Below are positions 14,001 to 23,065 of a stretch of DNA of 64,000 nt, in pieces. Position 1 is the first letter of the stretch; every line of letters starts with the position of its first letter. Origin of the DNA: Pyricularia pennisetigena (taxonomy: Eukaryota > Ascomycota > Sordariomycetes > Magnaporthales > Pyriculariaceae). The DNA lies in the NCBI RefSeq assembly GCF_004337985.1, contig NC_043744.1:3563205-3627204 (forward strand), written 5' to 3'. The position numbers and the translations under genes were made by a program. The notes below the pieces were generated by a model, which did not search any database, had not been told where the DNA came from, and worked only from the letters and a program-made list of their open reading frames with translations.

Positions 14001-14960
14001 AAATCCTGAATTGCAATATATTCAAAATTTAAAAGCCCGTTTTAATAAGGTATACGCGTTGGAAAACAGGGGCCCTGGAACCTATCTCTTAAACGTTTGA
14101 ATTATAAAGAAAAGGCCTAAACGCCTATTTTGGCTCCATTAAAATTAATATATAAAGGAAATATTAGCAACGTTTGGATTAGCTAGTTGCAAATTTATAT
14201 TTATTTTTTTACAACCGGATATGCTAAAATATAGCGGGGGTAAGCCCGTAAATTTATCAAAAATTAAATTATTATACCGTATTATCGGCACCTTTATATA
14301 TTTAATGCTATTAGCGCGCCTGGATATCGGTTTTACGGTTTAATGGTTTTTACATTTTTGAATAAAATTTATTACAATCCATTTAACGTTAGTTAAAAAC
14401 CTATTGCGTTATTTAACGGGTATTTAATCCTTATTTATTTGTTACGAAAATAAAGTATTTAAAACCGAATTACCACCTAATTTATTGATAAAGGGTTTTA
14501 AAAACCTAAAATTACAGGGTTTTAATAATAGCGATTTTGCCGGGGTCAGGGAAAATTTAAAATCCATTTACGGATATTTGTATTCCCTATTTGGGGGCCC
14601 TATAGCGTGGAAATGCAAAAAGGTTAATATTATAGCTTTAAGCATTCCAAAAACCAAACCCGATATTTTAACGGAAGCCCTGCGTAAAATACAATGGTTT
14701 AAAAGCCTATTTATAGCAATTGGATTATTCATAAAAGGTTTTATCGTAATATTTGGAAATAATACAGGTTTTATAATTGACGAATATAATGCTGCGCATT
14801 ATTAACGTATTAAATATACGTTATCAAAATTTTATTACGTACGGGAATTAGTTATAAAAGGATTAATAACTTTAGAATAACTGGAATCCAAACAAATACC
14901 CGTTAATGGCCTAATAAAACCCTTACCGCTTCCAATTTATAAAGTTTTTTAAAACTTTAT
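11090..14960 (+). pseudogene. Copia Pol relic, unit B (PR-IN-RT-RNaseH)
   Basis: The best preserved polyprotein. A protease block at about 11095-11130 reads NTGNTH where an active copy has a D-T/S-G triad, so the catalytic Asp looks lost. Integrase fragments are at 12179-12397 and 12600-13306. RT is open from 13450 to 14100 with YKTRLVNKGFLQ, QIDLIGTFLN and ALYGLKQGPKKW motifs. RNase H is open from 14485 to 14805 with SDFAG and GYLYSLFGGPIAWKCKK. In the RT catalytic box the sequence is V-I-D-Y: the first Asp is gone and the second kept. Stops separate the domains. Integrase before RT and the RVT_2-type motifs identify Ty1/copia. Confidence 0.85.
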
Positions 14961-15517
14961 AGGGTTTAAACCCCTTAAAACTTAATTTTCACCTATTAAA
15001 TCTTAGGGTATTTAATTAATTAGTTAGCTAATTACCCATTATATTTCCTTTATTTGGAAATATTGGATTTTTGTTGGCCTAATATTGGCCGTATTGTCCG
15101 AATTTACCTTATATAGGTTAATTAATAAGCAATTCATACCGCCTTTATACCCAAAATTAAATGAAAACTGAAAAAACTCGTGTTTTGGGCGATTTACGCA
15201 TTCGAAATACCTTATATAATTTATTTAACTTAGATTATTACCAACGAAAAACCAAATTAATCATTTTGTTTAATAATTAATTCCATGGGTTAATATTTTA
15301 CAAATCGGGGGTTCGAATCCGGGGGTTATTACGATTTTGCGGGTTTTTTCCAATTCGGGGGATCGTTTATTTCGGGGGTTATAGGTCGGTGCAAAGGGTT
15401 TAATTATCCAGGGGGTTTATATCGGGAGTTCGAATCGGGTTGGGACACAAAGGGGATCTTTCTTTTGGGGTTTTATTTTTTATATATTTGTTTTTTCCGA
15501 TTTTATATAAATAATAG

Positions 15518-15529
15518 CAAAAAAGGGGG
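15518..15529 (+). other. Polypurine tract of unit B
   Basis: CAAAAAAGGGGG immediately 5' of the TGTTA of LTR 3. This is the classical polypurine tract position for plus-strand synthesis. Confidence 0.72.
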
Positions 15530-16088
15530 TGTTAATTATATGCGTTATTTAGCATATAATAGATCCACTTTTATTTATATATAAACCACAGTAAATAATG
15601 CCGAAATGGGGTTATTGGGGCTGTCGGATTTTCTTTTATATTTTATGTGTTGCAGGAGTTGCGATTTAAAATATTAGCGAATGGGGTTTCACCCAGTACC
15701 GGGTTTAATACCCACCCTGCATTTACGAATTAGCTATTTTGTACCGGGTTGAAATTTTCACCAAATTAACAAATTAGTGCGAACCCAGAAATGGTTTATA
15801 TAAAAATAAGGGTGTTTTTTCAACAACGTATACAAAATAATTTTTCGGAAAATCGTGTGCGGAACCGGAACCCTTTGCGGGGTGCGGACCCCCACTTCGA
15901 TGTCGGAAAGTATATAAGGGAGATAAAGCAAAATTTCCCCCACCAATGAATTAAATTTATTAATCCCAAAATTAGTGAACAATTTAATGTATTTAAACCC
16001 TGTAATTACAGGTTTTTACAATATAACTAGTACCACCCCGCACCTAGGCTAATGCCTAAACCCCTGTTAGCAATACATATTGTTAACA
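15530..16088 (+). repeat. Copia LTR 3 (3' LTR of unit B)
   Basis: 559 bp, TGTTAATTAT to TTGTTAACA. Similarity to the other LTRs stops sharply after 16088, which fixes the LTR end. The five bases outside are GATAT, against GAGAC before LTR 1. Only three of five match, so a target-site duplication is not demonstrated. Confidence 0.85.
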
Positions 16089-17617
16089 GATATTAAATTT
16101 TGCATTCGGTTACGTTTTTTATATTTAAGGTCCTGTATTTTGTCCAAAAAGTTGAAATTATTATATACGAAGGATAATATTTGGTTACGAACGATTTTGT
16201 TTAAATTCGTTTATATATTAATAAATACATATATAAATATAAAAAATTATCATTGCTGTTCGCCGTAAAACTTCAATATAAATATGGATATTATTAATAA
16301 TGTATTCGGGCAACGCCGATAAATTGCTGGGTTTACCGTTTAATAATTTTATAAAATAAATATATTCCAAACCCACATAACGTATTTATAATACGTTGTA
16401 AAATTCCATTATTTATAAAATATAATACGAATGCGCGTAGTAAATAATTGCTTTTTAGGGGGAATACCCGTGGGTTAAAATCGCCAATATTAATATAACG
16501 CGTTAATTTTTTAACGTTAAAGGGTTTATAGTTTTTAAAAAATAACTAATTCCAGGTATATTACGTTCGAAATTTGTAACGATAAATAAAACCGGCGGTA
16601 GTCCCGGGAATACAATAATAGTAAAAATATAAATTTATATAATATTGGCGTTTTGGATGGGATTTCCTGGGTAAACGTGTCGAATATTTATTTAAACCAA
16701 TTTATATTATTTACGTTTTTGGCGGAATAATTTTTTATTCCCAAAAATTGGAAATTTGTGGGTTCGAACCAGTTAAAAAAACGTAAATATTATATTAATT
16801 GCTGCAATTTTTTACGCAAAAAATCGGTTTTAATAAATGTAAAAAATTTATTATTAAAACGATATTCGCCCCCATTAACGCGCAAACGTTTTCGGATTTA
16901 AAAGTTTTATAATGTTTTTTTAAAAAAAATATTCGCGATAAAGCAGGTGGGGTAATTTCGTAAAAATTTGCCGTTATTACCCAAACGTAAATAAATTGCG
17001 TAAAATTGGTGTGTCGGTAACGATTACGCCAAAATTTGGTAATATTCCGAATAAATTTGGTTTCAAAATTTATTTCCGTTTCGGATTCGGATTTTTTCGG
17101 TAATTATTTGTAATAAATTAAAAAAGGTTTAAATTCCCATTTATTTTCGAATATAAAATTGGGCGATAGTAATTGCGATAACGATAAAAACGAAAATAAT
17201 TGCGATATCGATAAAAATAATAGGTTTAGGTCGGACGTAAGGTATTGGGTTGCAAATTACGCGGATGGGAATATTTTTTCGGGGGTATTTTTTAATATTG
17301 TTGGAGATATGTTTTCCATTATTGGACTCGGGTTTTGTTTACGTTAATAATATATTAAATAAAGGTCAATATGCGTAAATATATGGTATAATAATAAATT
17401 TGTTTCAATCTTTTGTGTACCGGGGAAAATAATGGTTGGCGATATCGCAATATTGGGTATTTTATTGGTGGTACCGTTATAAACGGCGAAATGCGACAAA
17501 ATGTTTTTAAATTAAAACGAGCGCGATTTTTTCGGCTAATGTAATTGGTCGAAAAACCATGTGGCTGAAAGGTATATGGAGCGTTCGGTCCCCACTGCGA
17601 AGCAAGGGGGTCTAGTC
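16089..17617 (-). repeat. AT-rich degraded repeat ending in a GC-normal boundary
   Basis: AT-rich, RIP-like DNA continues to the right of the copia array. No frame is open long enough to name a protein. The right end (about 17511-17617) is a defined repeat end. Its reverse complement aligns with 46996-47084, sharing TACCTTTCAGCCACATGG and AATCGCGCTCG, and the differences are mostly C/T and G/A. The block is therefore the end of a multicopy element oriented leftwards, probably the host element that the copia array interrupted. Confidence 0.5.
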
Positions 17618-18847
17618 TGAGCACTGAGACTAGCCAAACCTCACAAACGCAGCGCGAAAACCTGGTTTCGATAGTGCGTAGTGCATTTAGTTAACAAAGT
17701 CCATTATTAATATTATGGTTTCATGCTGGTTGCACGAACTTTTGGGTGGTTATAATAACGCGAATTACGTAATTTATATGGTTTATATATATGGGGAGAT
17801 AAAGGACGCCAAAACCTTTTTTCCTTTACCTCCTCTCTTCTTTAACGTTAATAATAACTCCTTTCGGGTACCCACCCGTCCCCAGGCCCTTAACCTACCC
17901 TATAAAACAGCGTTGGTGAAATAACGAATCCGCAATTCTTTTGCCAATTTATCCCGTTTTAAGTGCACGTTATTTCCACCCATAACATAAAATTAAATAT
18001 TATGTAAAATCTATTTTCCCAAATATTAGAAGACTGTTCTTTTTACATTTTTATTCGGTTTGATAAAACGGTTTGAAAAGCCCTACCAAAAAATAGCGAT
18101 AACAACGACGGAACGGAGAAATTCCGTAATTAAATTAAACAGTTAATCGGAAACCTCGTCAATTAATATTCTGCGCCAAGTAAACTCTAAAAGAATATCC
18201 AAGTTTTTCCGACCAGTATGTATTTCAAGCTTCTCATCATACGTAGTTATATTCCCGGCAATTTTCAAAATTACTAGGCAAATATGAACATTATATTAAT
18301 CTTTTTTATTTAACATCTCTGGCAAGGAATTATAAAGAGTAGTATTCGTTTTTATTTTCTTGTTATTGCAAAGCCGATGTTTAAAAGCACCAGCATAACG
18401 AATAAGCACCATAGACGGTGGTTTTACCCTTAGAGATCCCAAATGTACTTAATAACCAGGTTAAGAAGATGCAGGGGAAGCAATAACACCAAATAAAAAC
18501 TTTTCCCAAATGATCCTAGAAAGTGAGATATATGGTACTTATACACTATCTTCAAGCCTCTGCTACCGTACAAGGAACTGATTACAATTTCCAGGCAATT
18601 TTGAACAAGGAAGGGCAGACATTTTATTGCGATCTACCTCTGCAGCTGCTGTTGAAGCTTGGCTGCCTTGATATCCCCTTGGCGGTTCTCCCGGACAATG
18701 AGCAAACATGAACCTGATCAAAATCCAGAAAGAAAAAAAAAAAAAAGAAAAGAAAAAAAAAGGACAAAAAGCCGGTAGCGCATCAAGACCACAATTAGGG
18801 AATCCAGTTTGCAGTGGCCAGGATGATTGAAATAGGCCTTGCGACGT
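17618..18847. other. Intergenic transition from the RIP island to gene space
   Basis: AT-rich until about 18.4 kb, then normal base composition. An A-rich run lies at about 18731-18763, just 3' of the repeat-precursor gene. Short open frames here (17715-17924, 18523-18711) show no recognisable domain. It contains the 3' flank of the precursor gene. Confidence 0.5.
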
Positions 18848-19471
18848 CTACTCCTCAGTTACGAAGCTGCGCTTTTCCTTCTCAGCCTCCGTGACAAAAC
18901 CGCGCTTCTCCAGGTCCGCTTCAGTGACGAAGCCGCGTTTCTCCAGGTCGGCCTCAGTGACGAAACCACGCTTCTGCTTGTCGGCCTCGGTGACAAAACC
19001 ACGCTTCTCGAGGTCGGCTTCGGTGACAAAGCCACGCTTCTCAAGGTCGGCCTCGGTAACGAAGCCGCGCTTCTGTTTGTCGGCCTCAGTGACAAAGCCG
19101 CGCTTTTCGAGGTCGGCCTCAGTAACAAAGCCGCGCTTCTCCAGGTCGGCCTCAGTGACAAAACCTCGCTTCTGCTTATCGGCCTCGGTAACGAAGCCGC
19201 GCTTTTCCAGGTCGGCCTCGGTGACAAAACCGCGCTTCTCCAGGTCGGCCTCGGTGACAAAACCACGCTTGTCAAGCTCAGTCACGAAGCCGCGCTTGTC
19301 CAGGTCGGTGACAAAGCCACGCTTTTCCAAGTCAGCCTCGGTGACAAAACCGCGCTTGTCGAGGTCGGCCTCAGTGACGAAGCCACGCTTGTCCAGGTCG
19401 GTGACAAATCCGCGCTTCTCCTTCTCGGCCTCAGTGACAAAGCCGCGCTTGTCAAGATCAGTCACGAAGCT
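18848..19471 (-). repeat. Tandem repeat, 27-33 bp units with a 99 bp higher-order period
   Basis: The array inside the precursor gene has 33 bp units (11 codons) and a few 27 bp units (9 codons). In the part nearest the 3' end of the gene, three 33 bp units with alternating spacer types form a 99 bp period. Synonymous differences are scattered between units, while FVT and KR are kept. That is the pattern of unequal exchange under selection on the peptide. Confidence 0.85.
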
Positions 19472-19549
19472 TCGCTTGTCTGCCTGAATGGGGCTTGCGG
19501 CCGCGGAACCGGCAAGGAGCAGGCCAGCTACAACTTGTTGGAACTTCAT
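18848..19549 (-). CDS. Kex2-processed repeat precursor, candidate RiPP precursor peptide (233 aa)
   Basis: Single exon. Residues 1-19 form a secretory signal (hydrophobic VVAGLLLAGSAAAS). The rest, after a first KR at 25-26, is 20 units of [G/S]FVT[D/E]-x(n), every unit but the last ending in KR, the Kex2 cleavage site. Spacer types are DLD, ELD, EADLD, EADLE (nine times), EADKQ (three) and EAEKE (two); the last unit ends SFVTEE. Residues 88-219 form a higher-order pattern (LE, LE, then KQ or EKE) repeated four times. This design (signal, dibasic sites, near-identical cores) is that of dikaritin/ustiloxin-type RiPP precursors and other fungal Kex2-processed repeat proteins. The only aromatic in the core is Phe. 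Two UstYa-like genes lie divergently next door, which favours a RiPP. Alternatives are a repellent-type surface peptide or a pheromone-like precursor, though no pheromone features are seen. Three frames of the repeat are open by chance; this frame has the signal peptide. Confidence 0.9.
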   Translation of the reverse strand: MKFQQVVAGLLLAGSAAASPIQADKRSFVTDLDKRGFVTEAEKEKRGFVTDLDKRGFVTEADLDKRGFVTEADLEKRGFVTDLDKRGFVTELDKRGFVTEADLEKRGFVTEADLEKRGFVTEADKQKRGFVTEADLEKRGFVTEADLEKRGFVTEADKQKRGFVTEADLEKRGFVTEADLEKRGFVTEADKQKRGFVTEADLEKRGFVTEADLEKRGFVTEAEKEKRSFVTEE

Positions 19550-19764
19550 GGTGATAGAATTTGATAGACTAAGGTTGAGAAGTTAGTATCAGCTCCTCCA
19601 AAAGGTCGCTGTTCTTTTCTCTTACCTTGAAGATTTTTTTCCCCTGGAGGAGATGGAAGTACGCTGAAATGCTTTGTTGTAGGTATTTTGTATGAAGGTG
19701 GAAGACTGGCTTGACCTGGTTTTCAAGTACAGAGAGAGGGACACTGGAAGGGACATCCACCCGG

Positions 19765-19772
19765 CTTTTATA
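19765..19772 (-). promoter_or_regulatory. TATA box of the repeat precursor gene
   Basis: TATAAAAG on the minus strand, about 215 bp upstream of the start codon. A transcript starting some 30 bp downstream would have a leader of about 185 nt. A strong TATA element is typical of highly expressed, regulated secreted-protein genes. Confidence 0.5.
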
Positions 19773-20199
19773 GACAGGAACCGGCTCTAGCTTCCAATCG
19801 AACTCGAGATATGACTGACTCTAGACATGCGGCATATGCCCTCAGAACCAAGGTGAGAAAAGACGTTTCGGGATTTTCCGTCTTCTTTCCCGCGCCACTT
19901 CCCTTGGTCACCTTGCATCGATTCGACGAGTCGATTCCAGAATCATGTAAACCCCTCACGTAGTTGACGTAAATCCTGAGAACTTGCGTATCGCATACCT
20001 CGCAGCCGCTCTGAGATGAACAGTAGAGTTTTTTTTTTTTTTGGAACGACATTTGTGGAGCCTCTCACGATAATGCCCCGGTTCGGTGCCCGCATTACAT
20101 GATACACTTGTTCAGAGGCGTGTAAGCTGGAAGCTTTTCACACGCCACTCCTTTCTCCTGTGGGGCCCCGCGAACCAGCTAAACTATGCGTCTGTGTGA

Positions 20200-20207
20200 T
20201 ATAAAAG
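20200..20207 (+). promoter_or_regulatory. TATA box of the first UstYa-like gene
   Basis: TATAAAAG, identical to the element of the divergent precursor gene, about 195 bp upstream of the ATG at 20403. Confidence 0.5.
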
Positions 20208-20402
20208 TAACAGCTGGTGGACCATATGAAGCTGTTGAGAATTAAACCTTGATTATTTTATCCCGTTGTCTTCAGTGGACGTATTCCATCCATTCCCACA
20301 CCCTTCGCCCTTCTCTTCAAGCCTTCCGGAGCCTGTTTTCTTCTTGGACAAATCAACAAAGATCCGTTTGCTAGTCATTTCATCATCGTCATCGCTATCA
20401 TC

Positions 20403-21116
20403 ATGCAGCTTGACATCAAGTTTCTTTCTCAAGACAAGCACATCGCCGTTGCACTCTTCCTGCTGGGGGGCACCTTGCCCTGGCTGGGGAAGGCTATTCT
20501 CGACCAGATATCTCCACAAGTTCCCCTCTCGAGCAGAGGCCTGGTCGACACATTCCTCTCCGATCCGACACCCTGCGGCACCACCCCTCACGAAGCCGTT
20601 GCCAAGGGATGCCGCTTCGAGTCCTACACGGCAACCTGGCAACTGCCTCAGTGCTACGACAAGGATCTCGATGAGGAATTCCGGGCTCTGAGGCCCTGGA
20701 AGTTCTATCTTGACCGTAACGGGACAAAAGAAGTCAGTCTGGCCGAGCTGGAGGCGGGGACAGTCTCGGCGTGGACTACCTGGGAATTCCACTTATGGCA
20801 ATGCGCTTTCTACTGGAAGAAGGAGGTCAAGGTTGCTCACGGCCTCGTGTCGGGCTCCATCACTCCTCACCAGTGCCTGGACAACTCTTTGATGCAGGAT
20901 TACAAGTATCCAAAGGATCACGTCAATATCCCATATTGGCCCCGCTTCACGTCATGTCGGCCGCCTTCTGATATTCCTGTTCATCAGTTTGAGCTTGCCC
21001 CGACGGAGCAAGGTCATGGCCAGCATGGGCAGCACGATCAGCATGAACTGCATGGGGAGCATGGACAGCATGAGCATGGGCAGCACGGTCAGGACGTACA
21101 TGGAACCTCGTTCTAA
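20403..21116 (+). CDS. UstYa-like protein with altered HxxHC motifs and a His-rich tail (237 aa)
   Basis: Single exon. Residues 14-32 are hydrophobic and probably a membrane anchor or uncleaved signal. The body has the marks of a large fungal family related to UstYa-type (DUF3328) oxidases: CGTTPHEA at 58-65, GC at 69-70, C84, then W79/W99 landmarks. The second half holds two short His-Cys sites, HLWQC (130-134) and PHQC (155-158). In family members these are usually HxxHC, so the second His of the first site is Gln here. The C-terminus (205-233) is unusual: ten His in about 30 residues, seven of them exactly every third residue, giving a likely metal-binding tail. UstYa proteins carry out oxidative cyclisation of ribosomal peptides; the neighbouring Kex2 repeat precursor makes that the likely substrate. 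Catalytic ability with degenerate motifs is uncertain; it may be a partner of the next gene. Confidence 0.75.
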   Translation: MQLDIKFLSQDKHIAVALFLLGGTLPWLGKAILDQISPQVPLSSRGLVDTFLSDPTPCGTTPHEAVAKGCRFESYTATWQLPQCYDKDLDEEFRALRPWKFYLDRNGTKEVSLAELEAGTVSAWTTWEFHLWQCAFYWKKEVKVAHGLVSGSITPHQCLDNSLMQDYKYPKDHVNIPYWPRFTSCRPPSDIPVHQFELAPTEQGHGQHGQHDQHELHGEHGQHEHGQHGQDVHGTSF

Positions 21117-22233
21117 TTAGTTAGAGAGAGATAGCCACCAAATGAGGACTATGATATGTATCAGGCACCGTACCCTTCTTCTTTGTGAGCTTGATGTTGA
21201 GAATGGTACCCTCCCTAATCGGGCCGACTGACTTTGGTGCCTGCGGCCGAAGCCGCAGTGGTACCTTGGAACCCCGTAGGACTTGGCTTCTGTTTGGTGG
21301 GGGAGATTCCCTGTCTTGACGATCCCCCTCCTTTGGCTTGCTAATCTAAACCCATCGCGCATCCTGCAACGGACGGGGCGATGCGGATAGGGTCGTGGCC
21401 CCCATGATCGCTTGCTGATGCAAACATGGCCGCCTCGATACTACCATGCGGGAGAGAAGTTTATTTACACCGCAGGCATGGGTGTGATCCGGAATGTGGG
21501 CGAGCTCCCGTTTGTTTTGGTAGGTACGCGGCCAAGTTCTTTTATGCTTTTGTCAGTTTTTTTGGCTGCGAATGTGGTGCCACAATTGACTCGAGCGGCA
21601 TATCGAACAAATGTGGCTGGCGGATTGCAGAGGAGTTACTGGAAGACAAGAAGGAAAGCCAGGAACATGATTTACTGTAGAGTTTTTGTCATAACTGCCA
21701 AGCACTCAATTTGTTGGCTTTGGATACTCCGGCCAGCAGATTCCGAAAACACAGAATACGAAACAAGAGAAGAAAAAATAAATTACACCCGAGTACTATT
21801 AAACAGCTCGGTTAGCAGTCGGTGCAACGTTCCTCTGCAGGTATCCTTGATTATGCAGGCGGACTTGCAGACAAGATGTGTCCATGGGAAATTTATGCTG
21901 GGTCCCAGAATGAGATTTGCGTCATGTGCTACGATGCGTGAGAAGAAGGTACTAGAAATAACAAAGATAGGCAAAGTACCATGAGCCTTGCTATGCACCT
22001 AAGCAAACAGAGATGAAGTCGTCTTTTTTTTTGGAACCAACGGGTTCGTGGGACAAGATAACCCGGGCTGACGGCAAATGCTCCCGGCATGTTTGTTTTT
22101 CATATCCAACTTTGACCTTGTCACAAACGCTGCCCCCCAACTTTTTTTAGTCTTTTCACTTCACGCCTCTACACGCTCTGTACTGAAGTCTGAACATTTG
22201 GGTCTTTTGCTTCGCGAATACCATTCTTCCAGC
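21117..22233. other. Intergenic region between the two UstYa-like genes
   Basis: Over 1.1 kb without a convincing gene. An open frame at 21412-21984 lacks a signal, domain or codon pattern. The last 200 bp (T-rich, with pyrimidine tracts) is the presumed promoter of the next gene. Confidence 0.5.
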
Positions 22234-22938
22234 ATGCCCTCTTCCGAAGATAGCCAGAACGATCATCTTCACCATCTACTTGGTGACGATGCATCTGACA
22301 CCGAGTCCCTTCGAGAAGATGGCCCAGGCCGTCGGACTCGACGCTGTTCGAAATCGTCAGTGTTCACCCGGCTGGGCGCCTACTTTTTAAGCGGCCTTCT
22401 CATATCCTCCATCGGCGTTTTACTCGTGCCTGACGATGGGCACAAGGGGACGGTTGTCAAGACGTCCTTCACGAGGTGGGAGCCCTCATCGGCCTGCGGC
22501 AACACGCCAGCCGAAGCCTTGGCCCGCGGCTGCGTCTACGACGAGGTCCTCCTGCACTGGATTCCTCGGGAGTGCTCCAGCCCCGAGCTCATTGACGAAT
22601 TTGTCCACGTCTGGCCCTGGAGGTTCTGGACCAGCAAGGCCGCGACGCAGGAGCTCAGCCTGGCCGAGGTGCGCCAGGGAGATCAGGTCGAGGACAAGTG
22701 GGTTTCGTTCGGGCTGCACAGGTGGCACTGCGTAGCGACTTGGAAGAGTCTGACCTACGCTGCCATGACTGGCACAAAGGTGCCGGCCTTTGTTCTGGAC
22801 TGGAATCACACGGTGCACTGCTCCGATCACGTCTTGATCAACATGCATCCCGGAAGCCCCTTTGACATAAACTCCCACTTGGACATTGAGTACACCCCCT
22901 GCGTGTCTCTTGAGATGGATCGAACGCTACAGCGTTGA
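22234..22938 (+). CDS. UstYa-like type II membrane oxidase with two HxxHC motifs (234 aa)
   Basis: I chose the ATG at 22234 rather than 22078. It gives 234 aa, close to the 237 aa neighbour, and a typical layout: an acidic/basic cytosolic head (1-44), one membrane helix (about 47-65), then a lumenal domain. Motifs are CGNTPAEALARGC at 88-100, C114, HRWHC at 162-166 and HTVHC at 192-196. Two HxxHC sites after a single transmembrane segment are the hallmark of UstYa (DUF3328) proteins, which install macrocyclic crosslinks in dikaritin RiPPs, here probably in the secretory pathway after Kex2 cutting. It is a paralogue of the upstream gene, with intact metal-ligand motifs, so it is the more likely active enzyme. 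Similarity to characterised UstYa is distant; the exact reaction is inference. Confidence 0.78.
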   Translation: MPSSEDSQNDHLHHLLGDDASDTESLREDGPGRRTRRCSKSSVFTRLGAYFLSGLLISSIGVLLVPDDGHKGTVVKTSFTRWEPSSACGNTPAEALARGCVYDEVLLHWIPRECSSPELIDEFVHVWPWRFWTSKAATQELSLAEVRQGDQVEDKWVSFGLHRWHCVATWKSLTYAAMTGTKVPAFVLDWNHTVHCSDHVLINMHPGSPFDINSHLDIEYTPCVSLEMDRTLQR

Positions 22939-23029
22939 ATGTCGGAACTAGCTTTGGAAGAAACTTGGGCTATAGTCAGTTAAAGTGGAGTATCTCTTGA
23001 GCTGTACATAAATTTGTGTATTTCGAAAT

Positions 23030-23065
<36 letters not shown>

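Larger units (their letters stand above)
1254..15529 (+). mobile_element. Tandem pair of Ty1/copia elements (LTR-internal-LTR-internal-LTR)
   Basis: Two full-length copia-type elements lie head to tail and share the middle LTR. The LTRs start at 1254, 8396 and 15530, giving two repeat units of about 7.14 kb; the last LTR runs on to 16088. Each internal region carries, in order, Gag, protease, integrase, reverse transcriptase and RNase H remnants. Integrase before RT is the copia order. Each internal region ends in a polypurine run next to the following LTR. All frames are broken by stops, mostly TAA/TAG where the sister copy has CAA/CAG, as expected from RIP. The array is inactive. Such arrays arise by LTR-LTR recombination between copies or by insertion of one copy into the LTR of another. 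Confidence 0.88.
19550..20402. promoter_or_regulatory. Divergent promoter region between precursor and first UstYa-like gene
   Basis: 853 bp separate the start codons of the two divergent genes. Each side has its own TATA element (19765-19772 on minus, 20200-20207 on plus). The region also has an unbroken T run at about 20027-20041. Open frames here (19569-19760, 19768-20052) have no coding features and lie in the presumed leaders and promoter. A shared promoter would fit co-regulation of precursor and modifying enzyme. Confidence 0.55.

Noticed and set aside
15303..15325. tRNA gene suggested by GGTTCGAATCC (box B) inside copia unit B
   Set aside because: No matching A box, acceptor stem or cloverleaf around it. 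It belongs to a GGGGG-rich short repeat upstream of the LTR, and unit A has a decayed version.
1813..15529. Stop codon readthrough or recoding in the copia genes
   Set aside because: Stops occur in all domains and differ between the two copies, mostly as CAA/CAG-to-TAA/TAG changes, which is simple RIP decay.
1249..16093. Target-site duplication flanking the copia array (GAGAC / GATAT)
   Set aside because: Only three of five bases agree; even allowing one RIP change it is not convincing.
18848..19471. CRISPR-like regular repeats
   Set aside because: Repeats are coding, 27-33 bp with no unique spacers, and this is a eukaryote.
18839..19564. 241-aa plus-strand ORF and 198-aa/138-aa ORFs overlapping the repeat precursor
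   Set aside because: They are open only because the repeat unit length is a multiple of three. They lack a signal peptide, and the KR-bounded frame on the minus strand has all the features of a real gene.
21412..21984. 190-aa ORF between the two UstYa-like genes
   Set aside because: No domain, signal or coding pattern; overlapped by other chance frames.
22078..22233. Upstream 52-codon extension of the second UstYa-like gene
   Set aside because: It would put another hydrophobic stretch before the real anchor and is not matched in the paralogue; the ATG at 22234 gives the standard type II layout.
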